A stretch of 64,000 nucleotides of DNA from positions 11,282,572-11,346,571 of the forward strand of contig JAJEKV010000005.1 in assembly GCA_021234155.1 (NCBI GenBank). The letters are read 5' to 3'. The notes beneath the pieces are model-generated. The model had not been told where the DNA came from, searched no databases, and was given only the letters and a program-made list of their open reading frames with translations. Source of the DNA: Isoetes taiwanensis (lineage: Eukaryota; Streptophyta; Lycopodiopsida; Isoetales; Isoetaceae). How positions within the stretch are numbered: position 1 is the stretch's first letter; each line of letters starts with the position of its first letter. This document shows positions 1 through 10,147 of the stretch, one piece after another. The position numbers and the translations under genes are program-made.

Positions 1-724
1 GACTTATCTGCGGGCTTCACAACAATATCTGCTCCAGGAGCCTTCTGAAGAGCTTCTGTTGACTCCTCTATAGTCAAGGTCTTTGTGGTTCTAGACCTTT
101 TTTTGGTGGGAGGCTGTGTATCTGTTACCAGTGCAGCTCTCTTGCTCCTCCCCTTTGTTACCACTGGTTCCTCCTCTTCCTCTTCTTCTTCTATGTCCTC
201 GTCCTTCTCTTCCTCTTCGTTAGGAATGGGGTACCATAGACCTTTGACCAACACCTTTTGTTCACAAAGCACTACTGTCATCAAAATGTCCACTATATCC
301 TGTAATGCAGGGTTAAGTTAGGAGAATGACGGTATAAATTTATACGTAAAGCCACTAAGAATAACTTACATAGCCGTTCTTGTAATTGTCCGCTATGTAA
401 TCATACACGTCTTTGGGTTTGCACATGCTTATTCTAAGCATTCTACTATTCAGAACATAGTAGACTTCCCCGTTGTCATGCATCCCATTAAAAGTTCATC
501 ATCGTATAGTAACAAGGTTTACAACTTCGCCAGCAGGGTAATAATCATCAGACTTAAACTTGCCCTTCCCTGATTGATGACACAAGTAAAGGTACACCTC
601 ATTGGGTTTGCTTTCTCTTTGCCCCGTGGACGCATTACCGCCCTGGTCTTTCAGTTCATAAGTCTGTGGGTCTAGTGGTGCTGCCTTTGATGATTGGCCT
701 CTCTGTGTAAACTTGATTTTGGGG
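1..724 (-). pseudogene. Left-edge minus-strand gene, two visible exons (370-724 and 1-299), continues off the window
   Basis: Two exons are joined by a 70-bp intron (300-369) with donor GTAAGT after a TAT codon and acceptor CATTACAG; the phase is 0. The upstream exon also starts after a good acceptor (TTTTTTCAG, 725-727), so at least one more 5' exon is expected beyond it. The first visible exon carries two tandem in-frame TGA codons (496-501). The second encodes an acidic Glu-rich run followed by a basic RSKRAA / KKRSR stretch, so a nuclear protein is plausible. I do not recognise the protein. A short stretch with E-V-Y-L-Y-L, a gap, then Y-x-A-G-E-V-V-N and later V-Y-Y-V resembles R-E-L-C-L-L-I ... 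Y-Q-P-G-I-V-V-N ... I-Y-Y-V of the gene at 57782-62165, which suggests the same family (inference). The intron holds one copy of the TATAAATTTATA palindrome. Confidence 0.55.
333..352. repeat. Single palindrome copy inside an intron
   Basis: GTATAAATTTATAC lies inside the 70-bp intron of the left-edge gene. It is the same palindrome that forms the array at 952-1704. Confidence 0.75.
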
Positions 725-951
725 CTGAAAAAAGCGTAAAAAAACCCATTTTTACGCAAGAAACAGAACCTTTCTCAACTTTTTGAAACACATTAACTGT
801 AAAAATAGTGGCTGAAAGGCCATGAAATTTACACTAAATTAACACTTTATTTGTGTCATTTAAGCTTAAAACACAACAATATTACTCAAATATTAAGGTT
901 CAGGACCATTCCTTAAGCACTAGACACCAATATTCCGAAATGGTTTTGAAA

Positions 952-1704
952 CGGTATAAATTTATACCGGATTTTAGCCGGTATAAATTTATACCGATAT
1001 CTCTGAGCGGTATAAATTTATCTGAAGAACGACACGGCGGTATAAATTTATACCGTTCCAGAAGACATTCGGTATAAATTTATACCGCAAGTGTTCTGGA
1101 ATGGTATAAATTTATACCGCTCGAGCTCGAAAGCAGATAAATTTATACCGCCATAGAAATATTTTATGATAAATTTATATCGACGTGAAATTGAGCGGTA
1201 TAAATTTATACCGCTTCGTTCTGATAATTTATACCGCTCAGAGCCATATCGCAGATAAATTTATACCGTGGGCTTTACACACTCAAATGCATTAAAACAA
1301 AGAGAAACTAGAACAAGACGTAAAGTAGACTTTACGTGGCCATGACAAGATGGACTTCGTGATAGACGTTCCAAGAGCAAATAAGGGGGGGTATATAAGC
1401 CGCACCGCGAGCACCTTCGACTCCGAGCTGCGTATATAGAAAATAGGGTGGCCGGCACCGGGCTTAAGTACCTCTACTAAGTGTCGTTTCGTATAGCGTT
1501 TCTCCATAAAGTTTCCAATACAAGTGTTCGTGAGTTTTCGTATAAATTTATACCGTTTACGTTTCTATTATGTTTGCCCTCCCTCAGTATAAATTTATAC
1601 CATCTCGTATAAATTTATACGGTCTGCTTTATGTTTCCCTTTCTGTACAAATTCATACCATCTGTATAAATTTATACCGTCGTTCTTCCGTCGTATAAAT
1701 TTAT
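952..1704. repeat. Array of an 18-bp perfect palindrome, CGGTATAAATTTATACCG
   Basis: At least 16 copies, full or partial. Full or near-full copies lie at 952-969, 979-996, 1038-1055, 1070-1087, 1102-1119 and 1196-1213, with shorter variants near 1008, 1135, 1168, 1222, 1253, 1540, 1586, 1605, 1661 and 1692. Copies are irregularly spaced (about 10-60 bp) and separated by unrelated sequence, so this is not a simple tandem repeat. The unit is its own reverse complement. The array lies between two divergently transcribed genes and probably within their 5' introns or promoters. It is not a CRISPR array: spacing is irregular and the host is eukaryotic. Confidence 0.9.
1391..1400 (+). promoter_or_regulatory. 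Candidate TATA box for the plus-strand gene
   Basis: GTATATAAGC follows a G-rich run and precedes GC-rich sequence. It lies about 335 bp upstream of the first plausible ATG (1734) of the DUF7869-type gene. It is distinct from the TATAAATTTATA palindromes around it. Confidence 0.4.
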
Positions 1705-1733
1705 ACGAGCAGACGCTTAACTTTCTCGAAAGT

Positions 1734-2437
1734 ATGGCTCGAGAGAAAAAAGAACTGCAGAGCCCAACTCCCTCGTTCGCGGGCTTCCTCCCCGCAATGA
1801 CTTTCACACCTCCTCTCGCGGACACCGTGAAGTAGCCACCGAATATTCTACCTCCGATATACAAACCCCCAGCTACGGTTGAGTTTACTCAAAGCCACGA
1901 CCACCTCGGCTTCCACCACCGGTCAATTTACTCCACCACACCCGGCTCCTGAATGTCGTTTGCCCCCACCAATGCGTTTTACTCCACCACAGGCTTCAGA
2001 GCTCAGACTACCTCCTCCAGTTCATTTTAGTACGTCTCCCATAGTCCACCGTAGGCTGCCTCCCCGGATGCAAATCACGCCAACTCCATCCAATTCGCTA
2101 ATTGGTACTACAACAAGTGGGGGAGTCGCCACCCGCAACTCCCGTGTTCTACGACACTTCAGGAGCTGGTCAATTACGTCACCAACCTCGATTACTTTTT
2201 CCCAGAGAGAAGGAAAGAACCTCCCCCCAGGACTTGCCGACATCAAACCTCTCAGCATCTACTAGTACACCATCTGTTGCTCCCGTGTCAGACGAAGAAA
2301 CACCTCATGTTGATCTCTCAGACGAGGACCTACCAAAGCCATAAGACTCTATGTTCGAATTCAAAGCTCCTGCAAGTAAAAACCTTAAGCGAAACTTACA
2401 CAAGAAAGCATGTACAACCCAAAGAAGATAGAAACTC
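1734..2437 (+). pseudogene. Proline-rich N-terminal part of the DUF7869-type gene
   Basis: Starting from the ATG at 1734, the frame encodes MAREKKELQSPTPS and then repeated FTPP / RLPPP blocks, at least four FTPP-like units up to about 2090. Coding potential passes through three frames. One in-frame TAG (1833) and apparent 1-bp shifts near 1890, 1926 and 2105 break it. From 2102 the frame gives a Ser/Thr/Glu-rich linker ending SDEDLPKP, then an in-frame TAA (2342-2344) and TAG (2429-2431), and then continues into the conserved domain without changing frame. All three stops are one C-to-T change from Gln codons. The stretch looks like a disordered N-terminus of a protein now decayed, or with introns I cannot place. 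Confidence 0.5.
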
Positions 2438-3066
2438 ATGCACGAGGCTCACTTGAGGGCAACACATACAAAGCACTGTTGTTCTCAACGTTGTTTGCTT
2501 AAGATTGGACTAAAGGAATTGAGGTTGATTCGTGATAGTTACAGTTCAATGACTCTGCTAGATCAAAGGGGCTACTTAGCCTTCAATATTAGGCCAGGTT
2601 ATGGTGAGAAGTTTACTTACACAGCTGGTGGCCACATCGTCTGTCAAACAGCCTTTAAATTGATACATGCCTTAGGCAGCAGACGACTTGACCGCCTGAA
2701 GAAAAGGCTTGACAAGAATCCAGGCATTAATGACTACTGCCACTCAGGAGGTATATCCAGAGTTCATGCCCTTCAATGTGTTTCTTGGATGGAAGGTTTC
2801 TTTAAGGAGTCTTTGCGAGAAACTCCCTAATGACCCTATGTACCACTTGAGTGACAACTTCACTTAAAACATGAAATCTACGATAATTATAAGGACATGT
2901 GTGTTGAGGGTGGAGAACGCCATATGTCGCTACTCTTACTTTTATCGTGCTCGGAAAAAGAGTTTTCTCGGCGTGTCCATTCCTAGAAAGCATAGGATGT
3001 CCTGTTTGTGCTACATGCTCAATTAAAAGCTCGAGACAAAATGCAAGGACACTTCACACTAAAAGT
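2438..3066 (+). pseudogene. DUF7869-type protein, Cys-rich N-terminal domain
   Basis: 2438-2830 is open and encodes a block typical of these proteins: HCCSQRC, then LRLIRDSY, a GY-x-x-G-I-V-C-Q-T-AF region and an HxGG stretch. Beyond 2830 recognisable family sequence continues in other frames (CEKLPNDP, then YDNYKDMC, then a stretch around IPRKHRMSC and LKARDKMQGHF), so several frameshifts separate the pieces. A donor-like AAAA|GTAAGC occurs at 3063-3068 and a good acceptor TTTCATTTCAG ends at 3138, so part of the gap may be an intron. The family is widespread in plants and animals, with no established function that I know of; many members look transposon-derived. Confidence 0.55.
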
Positions 3067-3138
3067 AAGCTTCCACAACGTGTTCTTGCCTAGTTCTACT
3101 TAAAAGTAGGTTCTTTCCTAAACATATTTTCATTTCAG

Positions 3139-3983
3139 ATGCATTGAAAGAGAAACTGAACAAGCACAGAGAACAACAATCTTTGGAAAGGAGAAAATTG
3201 ACAAAACATGGGAAGAAAGCACTGGAACAACCACTCAACTACATATCGGTTGTTATTGATGGAATGGACCAGAAGAAGACCACCCTACCACATTTTGTCA
3301 ATGTGCCTAAGGATGCTGCTGAAGAAGATTTCATACACCTGCATGTTGTTGGTGCTATGGTATTTAATGGAAAACTATCTTGCAAGGCATTTTTGAATTA
3401 TCCAAACATTCATGTTGATCCAAATCTCACTATCACAATATTGAATAAGCTTCTTTCCAATCTAGAACATATACCACCGGTTCTATATCTTCAGCTAGAC
3501 AACACGACAAGGGAAAATAAGAATCAGGCGTTGTTTGCTTACTGTGCTATGCTAGTAGAGAAACAAATCTTCAAGAAGGTGAAGATTGGTTTCCTGCTTG
3601 TTGGTCATACACACGATCAAATTGATCGGATGTTGGTAGGTTCTCTAAACGTCTTGCTCGAAAAAAAGCTCTCGACCTACCAAAGAATTATTGAGGTTAT
3701 CCAAGATTCCTACAATCCTCGTCCAGACATCGAGTTATTGGAAGAAACTTATGATTTTAAAGAATGGATTTTTCGGAGACATCAACTGGGTCACTGTGCT
3801 ATTGAGCCCTTGAGAAACATTACATTTCAGCACCAAATCAAAATTTCACTTGTAGATGGCAAGGCCATCTTACAAGGAAAGGAATATGCCACATCCTTGC
3901 AAATGGGTGCCGGCCCGGTATTCAATTCATTCGCACCATCCCCAATACTCGTTCCATGCTCTCTGCAGAGCAAATGCCTCTAA
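3139..3983 (+). pseudogene. DUF7869-type catalytic-like core (possible DDE/RNase H-fold transposase relic)
   Basis: A 279-codon open frame begins just after the acceptor at 3138. It contains VIDGMDQ (residue about 38), LYLQLDNTT (about 115) and the family signature VGHTHDQIDR (about 153-162). The spacing of the three Asp-bearing motifs resembles an RNase H-fold D-D-D/E site, but a transposase activity is only inferred. The 3' end switches frame around 3940-3983: the next part of the protein is in the frame open from 3956. The gene is the rightward partner of the divergent pair with the minus gene at 1-724. Confidence 0.65.
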
Positions 3984-4838
3984 AAAGCTTGAAAGAAATC
4001 ACAAAGAGTAAAAAGGAGGGAAGAGCATTTGACTCAAACGAATCATTGGATTATATTGAGACAAGTATTCAGTCGTGCTCTAACCACTTTGGGGAGGCAG
4101 ATGCTTTATGGTGGCCTCAGTTTTTTTCTCGGCAACGTGACATGTTGCAAGCTTCATTACAAGGTCGAAGAACAGTTACATTCAACTGGCCATCTAGGCA
4201 AACTCTCCCTGTGCAAGTTGAGAATCAAGAGGAAAGATGACAGAGTCATGTACACTGGCCCCAGATGCACGGCACAACAAGTTTCTCGAGTATCTGGTTA
4301 AGTCTCAGAGATTCAGAAAGGAATGCTCATAACTGTCCCAGCTGATAATGATGAATCTGGGAAGCCATTCTGGCTAGCTAAAGTATTGGAGGTAACAAGA
4401 GAGGATGGAATTCCCACTCAATTAAAAGTGCACTGGATGAGAACGAATGCTGCCAATGCTTTCAGTGGGAGTTATACTTTGGAGATGGTAAAAACAGGAA
4501 TGGGAAAGAGAGCTAAGTCCAAAGCAAACACTGCTGTCATAGATCTAGCTGAAGTAAAGGTTCTTGCATATGACTTTGTTCTGACTGCTGCTAATAAGTT
4601 ACGTATGGTCACTCAAACTTTAATAAGGTCAGCATGTGGATTAGACAAACAACCTAGAAAGGTGGCAAAAAAAGATGATGATGAAGACTCACTTGTAGAC
4701 AGTGAGGAAGAAGATCGTTCGAGTACATCCAGTTTTGAGAGTCAAGCTGAGGATGAAGGCTCAAGTGATCAGGGATTAAATGAGTCGGAGGATGAGATGC
4801 ATCCTGATCTTGCTGCAAAATGTAAGTTTGTCCGATGA
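3956..4838 (+). pseudogene. DUF7869-type C-terminal part with acidic tail
   Basis: 3956-4240 and 4323-4838 carry the rest of the protein in two frames. The first ends at TGA after NQEER. The second begins GMLITVPADND and contains KPFWLAKVLEV and a VHW segment, the small beta-rich region that usually ends these proteins, followed by LAYDFVL and a strongly acidic Ser/Asp/Glu tail to the TGA at 4836. Intervening sequence (VMYTGP in a third frame) shows at least one more shift or a missed intron. It could still be partly functional if unseen introns explain the frame changes, but stops further upstream argue against that. Confidence 0.55.
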
Positions 4839-5627
4839 CTTGAACATGTAAAGAACAGAAAGTGCAGGTGATGAGTGTTTGTCAAAATGTCCTATATTTT
4901 TGACAATTTTGTTCATAATTTTGTACAATTTTCACAACTTTGAATATATCACTTCTTTGTCACTCTACTACCCTTGCTATTTTTTTTATTGCCCCTTTTT
5001 TGCTACACTTTATATAAGTAACTATTTTTTGTTCTAAATTAGGAGGATGAAAATTGCTATTTAAAATTTTTGCATGAAAGTTACGTTCAATCAACCCCTC
5101 AAAAAAGGTACCTAAATTACTAAATTGTCACACCTGTCACAAAAAAATCTTAAAAATGGACTTTTTTAAGGGAATTTTAGGAAATCTTTCAAAGATTCCT
5201 TTTGAAGTGCGTTTGGAGCAAATAAGTGCGTTTCTCATTTTAAACTTTGTTTTATGGCTTTCGAAATTCGACATACACATTTGATTGGTGCCCTACAATT
5301 TTGAGCATCCTTGTGATATGAATTGGCAATAAAGATGCCAACATCAAAGGATACAAGATAGCACATGACAATCAACTGTTTCTGAAAGTTTTTTAATCTA
5401 AGCAATTTACAAAAGAGCATGTGAGGGATTTGTATATATAGAAGATAAATAGTCAATGCCAATTATTTAGGCCGCCTTCTTTGATAATTGTTTACAACTT
5501 ATTATAGCTGATATGTCTATGTCATGTTTAGTCTATTTTTCAGTTCTTTTTTCTTTTTTGTAGTCTATCTTGCCTTCATAAGCTGTCTTCTGTGGGTTTC
5601 TATGTTTTATTCATATCTTATCTTATA
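4839..5627. other. AT-rich stretch without a gene
   Basis: 3' flank of the preceding gene. Homopolymer-rich, no convincing reading frame, RNA gene or repeat. Confidence 0.6.
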
Positions 5628-6135
5628 GGTGGACCCTTTTCTTTCGCATTATTCCTCGGCCTGGCCGAGGCCTCACCTAGGTTTCGACATCTTTGGCACT
5701 ATTGATCGGTTTGGACAAAAGCATGCCCACCCATGCTACTCCTATCTACGTGGACCTTCTAAAGTATGACCTATGAGATTACCCCTTATTTTAGGAGTTT
5801 GCCCATGTTTATCAATACGCATATGTTCGAGGGTGGATCCTTTTGTTTCACACTATTCCTCAGCTTGGCCGAGGCCTCACCTCGGTTTGGACATCCTTGG
5901 CACTATTCCTCGGCTTGGCCGAGGCCTCGCCTCGATTTGGACAAAAACACACCTACCCATGTTACTCCCTTCTATGGGGACCTTCCAAAGTATCACATGT
6001 GAGATTATCCCTTCTTTCTCTAATGTCTCCTCTTTTTATCTCCTTTCTTTATCCTCTTTCTTTTTCCTTTTTATCTGTTTTTGTCGGCTTTAAGGAGTTT
6101 ACCTCTGTTTGTCAATACCTATATGATCAAGAGGC
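5628..6135 (+). repeat. Two diverged tandem copies containing a CCTCGGC-TTGG-CCGAGG hairpin
   Basis: Copy 1 (about 5628-5832) and copy 2 (about 5833-6135) share, in order: GGTGGA(C/T)CCTTTT, a GGCCGAGGCCTCACCT block with an adjacent inverted CCTCGG, ATTTGGACAAAA, CCCATG-TACTCC, GGACCTTC-AAAGTAT, GAGATTA-CCC and a GTTTGTCAATAC-ATATG end. Copy 2 has an extra internal repeat of the TTCCTCGGCTTGGCCGAGG block (about 5860-5930). No coding role seen. Confidence 0.75.
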
Positions 6136-6214
6136 TTACCCTCGAGGAGCTTATACACACATATTCTTGCCAAGTTGAATTATGCTTCTATATACTCAAG
6201 GGACAAACTCACGT

Positions 6215-6605
6215 TACTTAACATCCATTGGTCAACTCATGAGGAGCCCAAAGGTATCACTCATGAGATTATTGATATTTACTACCATGAATTTCAAAGT
6301 ACATAATAAGCTTACATTATTGCCATCTACGCTAATTTGAAAGTACCACCTATTGAAGAGCTTACTTACATCTACTATTAATTCAAAAGTATCACCCATG
6401 AGGAGCTCAGTCACATCTGCTACAATTTCAAAGTATCCCCTTCCCCTCCCCCCCCCCCCCCCGTGGAGCTTACATACAGCTATTACTAATACCTACTACC
6501 GATTCCAAAGTATTACCCATTGGAAGCTTACTCAATTCCAAAGTCTCACCCATGAGAAGTTGACTCACACCTATTGCCAATTCGAAAGTATCACACATGA
6601 ATGTG
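6215..6605 (+). repeat. Degenerate minisatellite ladder, unit about 50-65 bp
   Basis: About seven copies of AATTCAAAGTATCACCCATG followed by a GAGCTTACTCACATCTACTA-like block. A 16-base C run interrupts the array near 6447. Copies are diverged; the last ends in CACACATGAATG. Confidence 0.75.
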
Positions 6606-6779
6606 CATGTTCCTCAACATTTATTTGCAATCGAACTGTGGTCATGAGCATCTGGAATATTCCAGAACATTCTATTCTGGCTTTTCGCATGCTCAAGATT
6701 TTGTTCCTTAAAATGGAAGAGAAAGACAAATAATGCTACATTTTTGCGTTCTGAAGGCATCTAACATAATAGGTATCCT

Positions 6780-8880
6780 AGATGTTAGCGAACTATATAT
6801 ATGAGCAAATGTGTTATTCCAACATAACCTTATTTCTTTTTTCTCTCGTTTTTGCTCCTGAACTCGCAATGTTCAATGATTTAAGATACTTTTATTATAG
6901 TAGATGCCATGGGACCTCCAAGAAGCTCTCATTGTTGAGGCATATGATATGTCCAGGTTGTAAAGTGTGAGTTTAAATCTAAGAGATTGAAGCAACATTG
7001 TACTATTGATGTCTTTTGCTTAATGATTGTGTGATTTGGTTTTATAGCAGAAAGGGTTTAAAATTTGGTGCAACAGCGTGTTGTGGTGTTTGTCAAGCTA
7101 CTAGAATGGACGTCTCTATTCGTCAACTTGGCCCGAGCATGATACATGAGATGCATCACGTGTACCATGATTGCGATAACTCTGATAAGCTTTAATGAAA
7201 TCATTTGAAGGTGATTCATGTTACTGAAGTGCTGCACGGATAAAAACTTAGCTTGGGCGAAGCAGATGAAGCTGTGAGTATATGTGGAATGTTTCTTGCA
7301 CTGTTGTATCTATTGTCTTATATGCAAAATATAACTACATAAATTGCAGCCTGGTACTATGACTAAAACTATAGTATTTGTTTTGCAACTTAAGGACTCA
7401 AGAGAAAGGGTGATAACCTATTTTCTGAATGTAGTCTTTCTTTAATGGAATCTCTGTGCAGTTTTCAATTCAGCCATCAACATCTTAATGCTCCACAATT
7501 GCTTCTTAACTCTATGCTGGGAGAAACTATCAAGCTAGGCATGTTTCACATTTCTGACCTACTATCATTATGTTATATTGAGTTTTTTGTGCAGATCACT
7601 GAGATTGGTTGTCAGTTTGACATTGTTGTGGGGGAATGCTCTTATAAATATGTATTGCAGTTTGGGGCAATCTCCGACATGTATTGCTCCTCATATGATG
7701 GTTAGAATTTTAATTTTAAGCTTGTTAATGTTTTTATTTGTAAATTATAACTCTAATAGTGTGGTATGCTATTTGTGCAGATGAGGCTTGATTTGCATGT
7801 AGGTTGTGAGAGAGATCTGCAAGGTTGTACTACGCAAGGTAAAAGATATTGTTCTTTGTATAAGAATGTTGCTCATTCTCAACTATAAGGTAACAAATAG
7901 TAGAATTGCAGCATTTGCTTCTCTTGTGTATTCCATGCCTATTTCAAGTAAATAGAGGACATGTTCATGCAAGCTCAAGTTTCAACAAAGGTATCTTTAC
8001 ACTTCTTTGTGCTATTCCATCTGTACGTCGCTAAGTTTCTTAAGTGTTCTTGAAAACTATCTAAATGGTGGGTTAAAGACATCTATAAAAAGCTAGATTC
8101 ATGGCTTGGCAGCTTTGTTGCCAACTCCAATTCATAGCTCCTGAACTATTTTAAATGAACTAATAGATGCCATGAACTTTGGTCATGGACCGTTCGTCTA
8201 ATATTGATATAGATGCAGGAGTGCCTCTTTAAAGAGCATCGAAGACCGAAAATCACTTTCATACCAAGCGTTGTGAATGGCGGAAGTCCAAAAGACCTGT
8301 TTCCATAGGTCAGCAAACATAGGCGAGCAGCTTATTTCTTGCGGAGTTTTGTTAAAATTCTGGTTCAATTTGAGCTAAAACTACATTTTCAATGCCAAAC
8401 TATTTGGTACTAGTTTGCAAGGTAGAAAGGCAAGGGCCCCAAAGTAGGCAGAGGAATTGCAACCATCTATTTAGATGTTACAGCACAAGTTGATTTGTAT
8501 TTTGAGGTAGTGTTGCATTGCGTCACTAGAGCATTCTACTTACAAAAAATGGGCACCCCATAATGCAATGTTAATTGATGCTTATTGGATGAGGACATAA
8601 CAAATGCCTGTCCCTACAGGTTTATCACTTAAACCAGCATCTAAATTTTCATTATGACATTAATTGATTTCTATGTAATGTGATTCGTTTGTATATCCAT
8701 GCAGATGAAAGATCCAACAACACATGTAGACAGTTGGTCAGGGTTGGCAGGAGATATCTTTCGACTAAAACCACTAATTATATATCATCTTAAGGATATA
8801 TTTATGGGCAAAAGACAAGAAAACATAGGGAAAAGGCTATGAATCCTGGCACTGCAGGTTTTAATATGGTTTTTCTTCAA
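6780..8880 (+). other. Exon-like blocks of an unrecognised, probably decayed spliced gene
   Basis: Several blocks look like exons bounded by TTTATAG or TGCAG acceptors and GT donors. One at about 6900-6968 ends with a C-P-G-C pair; the next, from 7050, encodes FGATACCGVCQ then IHEMHHVYHDC, so the two together could give a Cys/His-rich zinc-binding segment. Further short blocks follow acceptors at about 7594, 7780 and 8705. No continuous frame joins them and I recognise no family. Alternatives are a captured gene fragment in a transposon, or chance. Confidence 0.25.
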
Positions 8881-9490
8881 ATGAAGTTATACTTCTTAAT
8901 AGGAATTACATAAGCAGTAATGACTCCCATTATACTGCCATTTATCATGATAGTTTGCACTCTCGTTTGTTGTCTATTGCCACCTGTTAAAGTTATAGTA
9001 ACCAGGCAGAATTGTTCCATCTTATATATTTTAGCTTGCAGGTTATCAATGCCTGTGACCCAGAGTATGAGAGTGGAGCAGCATTTTGAACACACATATA
9101 TAATTAGAGTATTCTCAACAAAATCACTCTCATTATCTATTCTAGTTCTTGTCGATCTTCCCATATTAACAATTGAGTTCCACCTTACTGCAAAAGGCAT
9201 TCCTATCCAGCATTTAACAAATATCCTTTAGAAGTATCTTTGCTATAAGATCTAATCAAAAGTCAAATAAATACCTCATTCCTGTTTTTTGGCATTTCTA
9301 ACAAGAAGCCATGGCAAAGAACATTTTGGACAAAGCTGCAACAATGCAGGGGAGGGGCTTCTCCCTGCTTGGATTGACCAATTTGGCATTTCTTTCATGC
9401 TATGGCATGTCCTTTCTCGGCTTTGCCTCTTCTTTAGCCATAATCCTTTGACCTTCGTCCTCGATCCCGTTTTGATAAGGAAGTTCTCTT
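8881..9490. other. No supported gene
   Basis: Opposing reading frames of about 100 codons at 8877-9231 overlap each other on both strands; neither has recognisable motifs. Confidence 0.5.
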
Positions 9491-9538
9491 CTATTCGGGA
9501 GGTTTTTGTCGTTTTCATGCGAGCCCCATTCTAGAATT
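9491..9538 (+). repeat. 46-48-bp segment duplicated at 11208-11253
   Basis: Both copies read GGGAGGTTTTTG(T)CGTTTTC followed by ATGCGAGCCCCATTCTAGAATT, with two small indels between them. The hAT-like element (10156-11131) and a LINE 3' end lie between the copies. Confidence 0.85.
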
Positions 9539-9572
9539 TCATCGATCCGAGCCCTCGGATCGAGATTCTAGA
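9530..9572. repeat. Imperfect palindrome (hairpin)
   Basis: TCTAGAAT and CGATCCGAG pair with CTCGGATCG and ATTCTAGA around a 3-base loop. It overlaps the end of the duplicated 48-bp segment. Confidence 0.8.
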
Positions 9573-9750
9573 GGGGGCGAGCATCCATGTCTCGCATGCA
9601 TGCATTGCATGCCTTATCTGGTTGGGAGATCGCTATATTAGGTGAGGTTCTTCATCAACATCTCATCGTCACTTCCTCTTCTCTCTCAGCAGTATCTTAT
9701 TCTCTATTCTTTGAAATCCACCCTCCCACCCTTAATTGTTTAATGTATTT

Positions 9751-9855
9751 GTCGCCTGGCACACGTGACCAGCCCCTCCTTTTGAAGAGGTTTTCGCTTT
9801 GTTGTCGTGTGGCACACGTGATCAGCCCCTCTACTTTGGGAGGTTTGTTTTGTCA
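9751..9855 (+). repeat. Two tandem copies of a roughly 55-bp unit
   Basis: GTCGCCTGGCACACGTGACC and GTCGTGTGGCACACGTGATC each continue CAGCCCCTC, 6-8 bases, then a GAGGTTT end. The CACGTG core is a G-box-like palindrome, but no gene is clearly associated. Confidence 0.75.
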
Positions 9856-9991
9856 CATTTGTTCTAGTGTCGGTGATGTGCAGGTACAGGTTAGCAAGCG
9901 CCAGCAGCAGCAACTTCAACTTCAACTTCTCCATTCATGGGTTTTTGGGGAGCGAATTCTCAGCCTTACGTTTGTCCAAGCCCCTTGCCGA

Positions 9992-10060
9992 AGGCTTATC
10001 ACTAGGGTTTTTCCTCGAAAACCCAAAAGGGCGAGGTTTTTTAATCCCGGTGATGAGCTT
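9992..10060 (+). mobile_element. 3' terminal structure of a LINE-2-type element (no TTCTA tail)
   Basis: Aligns with the 3' UTR of the LINE at 15346-25411 (see 25258-25330): GGCTTAT-ACT, GGTTTTTCCTCGAAAACCC, then the GGTTTTTTAATCC block and the partner of the outer stem. Both stems keep pairing although bases differ. The sequence after it does not carry the usual TTCTA tail, so this copy is truncated or old. Confidence 0.6.
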
Positions 10061-10147
10061 TCGGCAGGTACACAGACCAAACATCTATTAGCATTGTATT
10101 TCATGGGGTCCAAGTTGTATAATTGGATATTCTCTTTATTTTTCTTC

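Noticed and set aside
85-321. Plus-strand poly-Ser frame
   Set aside because: Shadow of the minus-strand Glu-rich exon (TCC/TCT runs are complements of GAG/GAA codons).
853-1077. Open frame through the TATAAATTTATA array
   Set aside because: Its length arises from the repeat, which has no stop in that frame; no gene-like sequence.
952-1704. CRISPR-like repeat array
   Set aside because: Irregular spacing, palindromic units without uniform spacers, and a plainly eukaryotic context.
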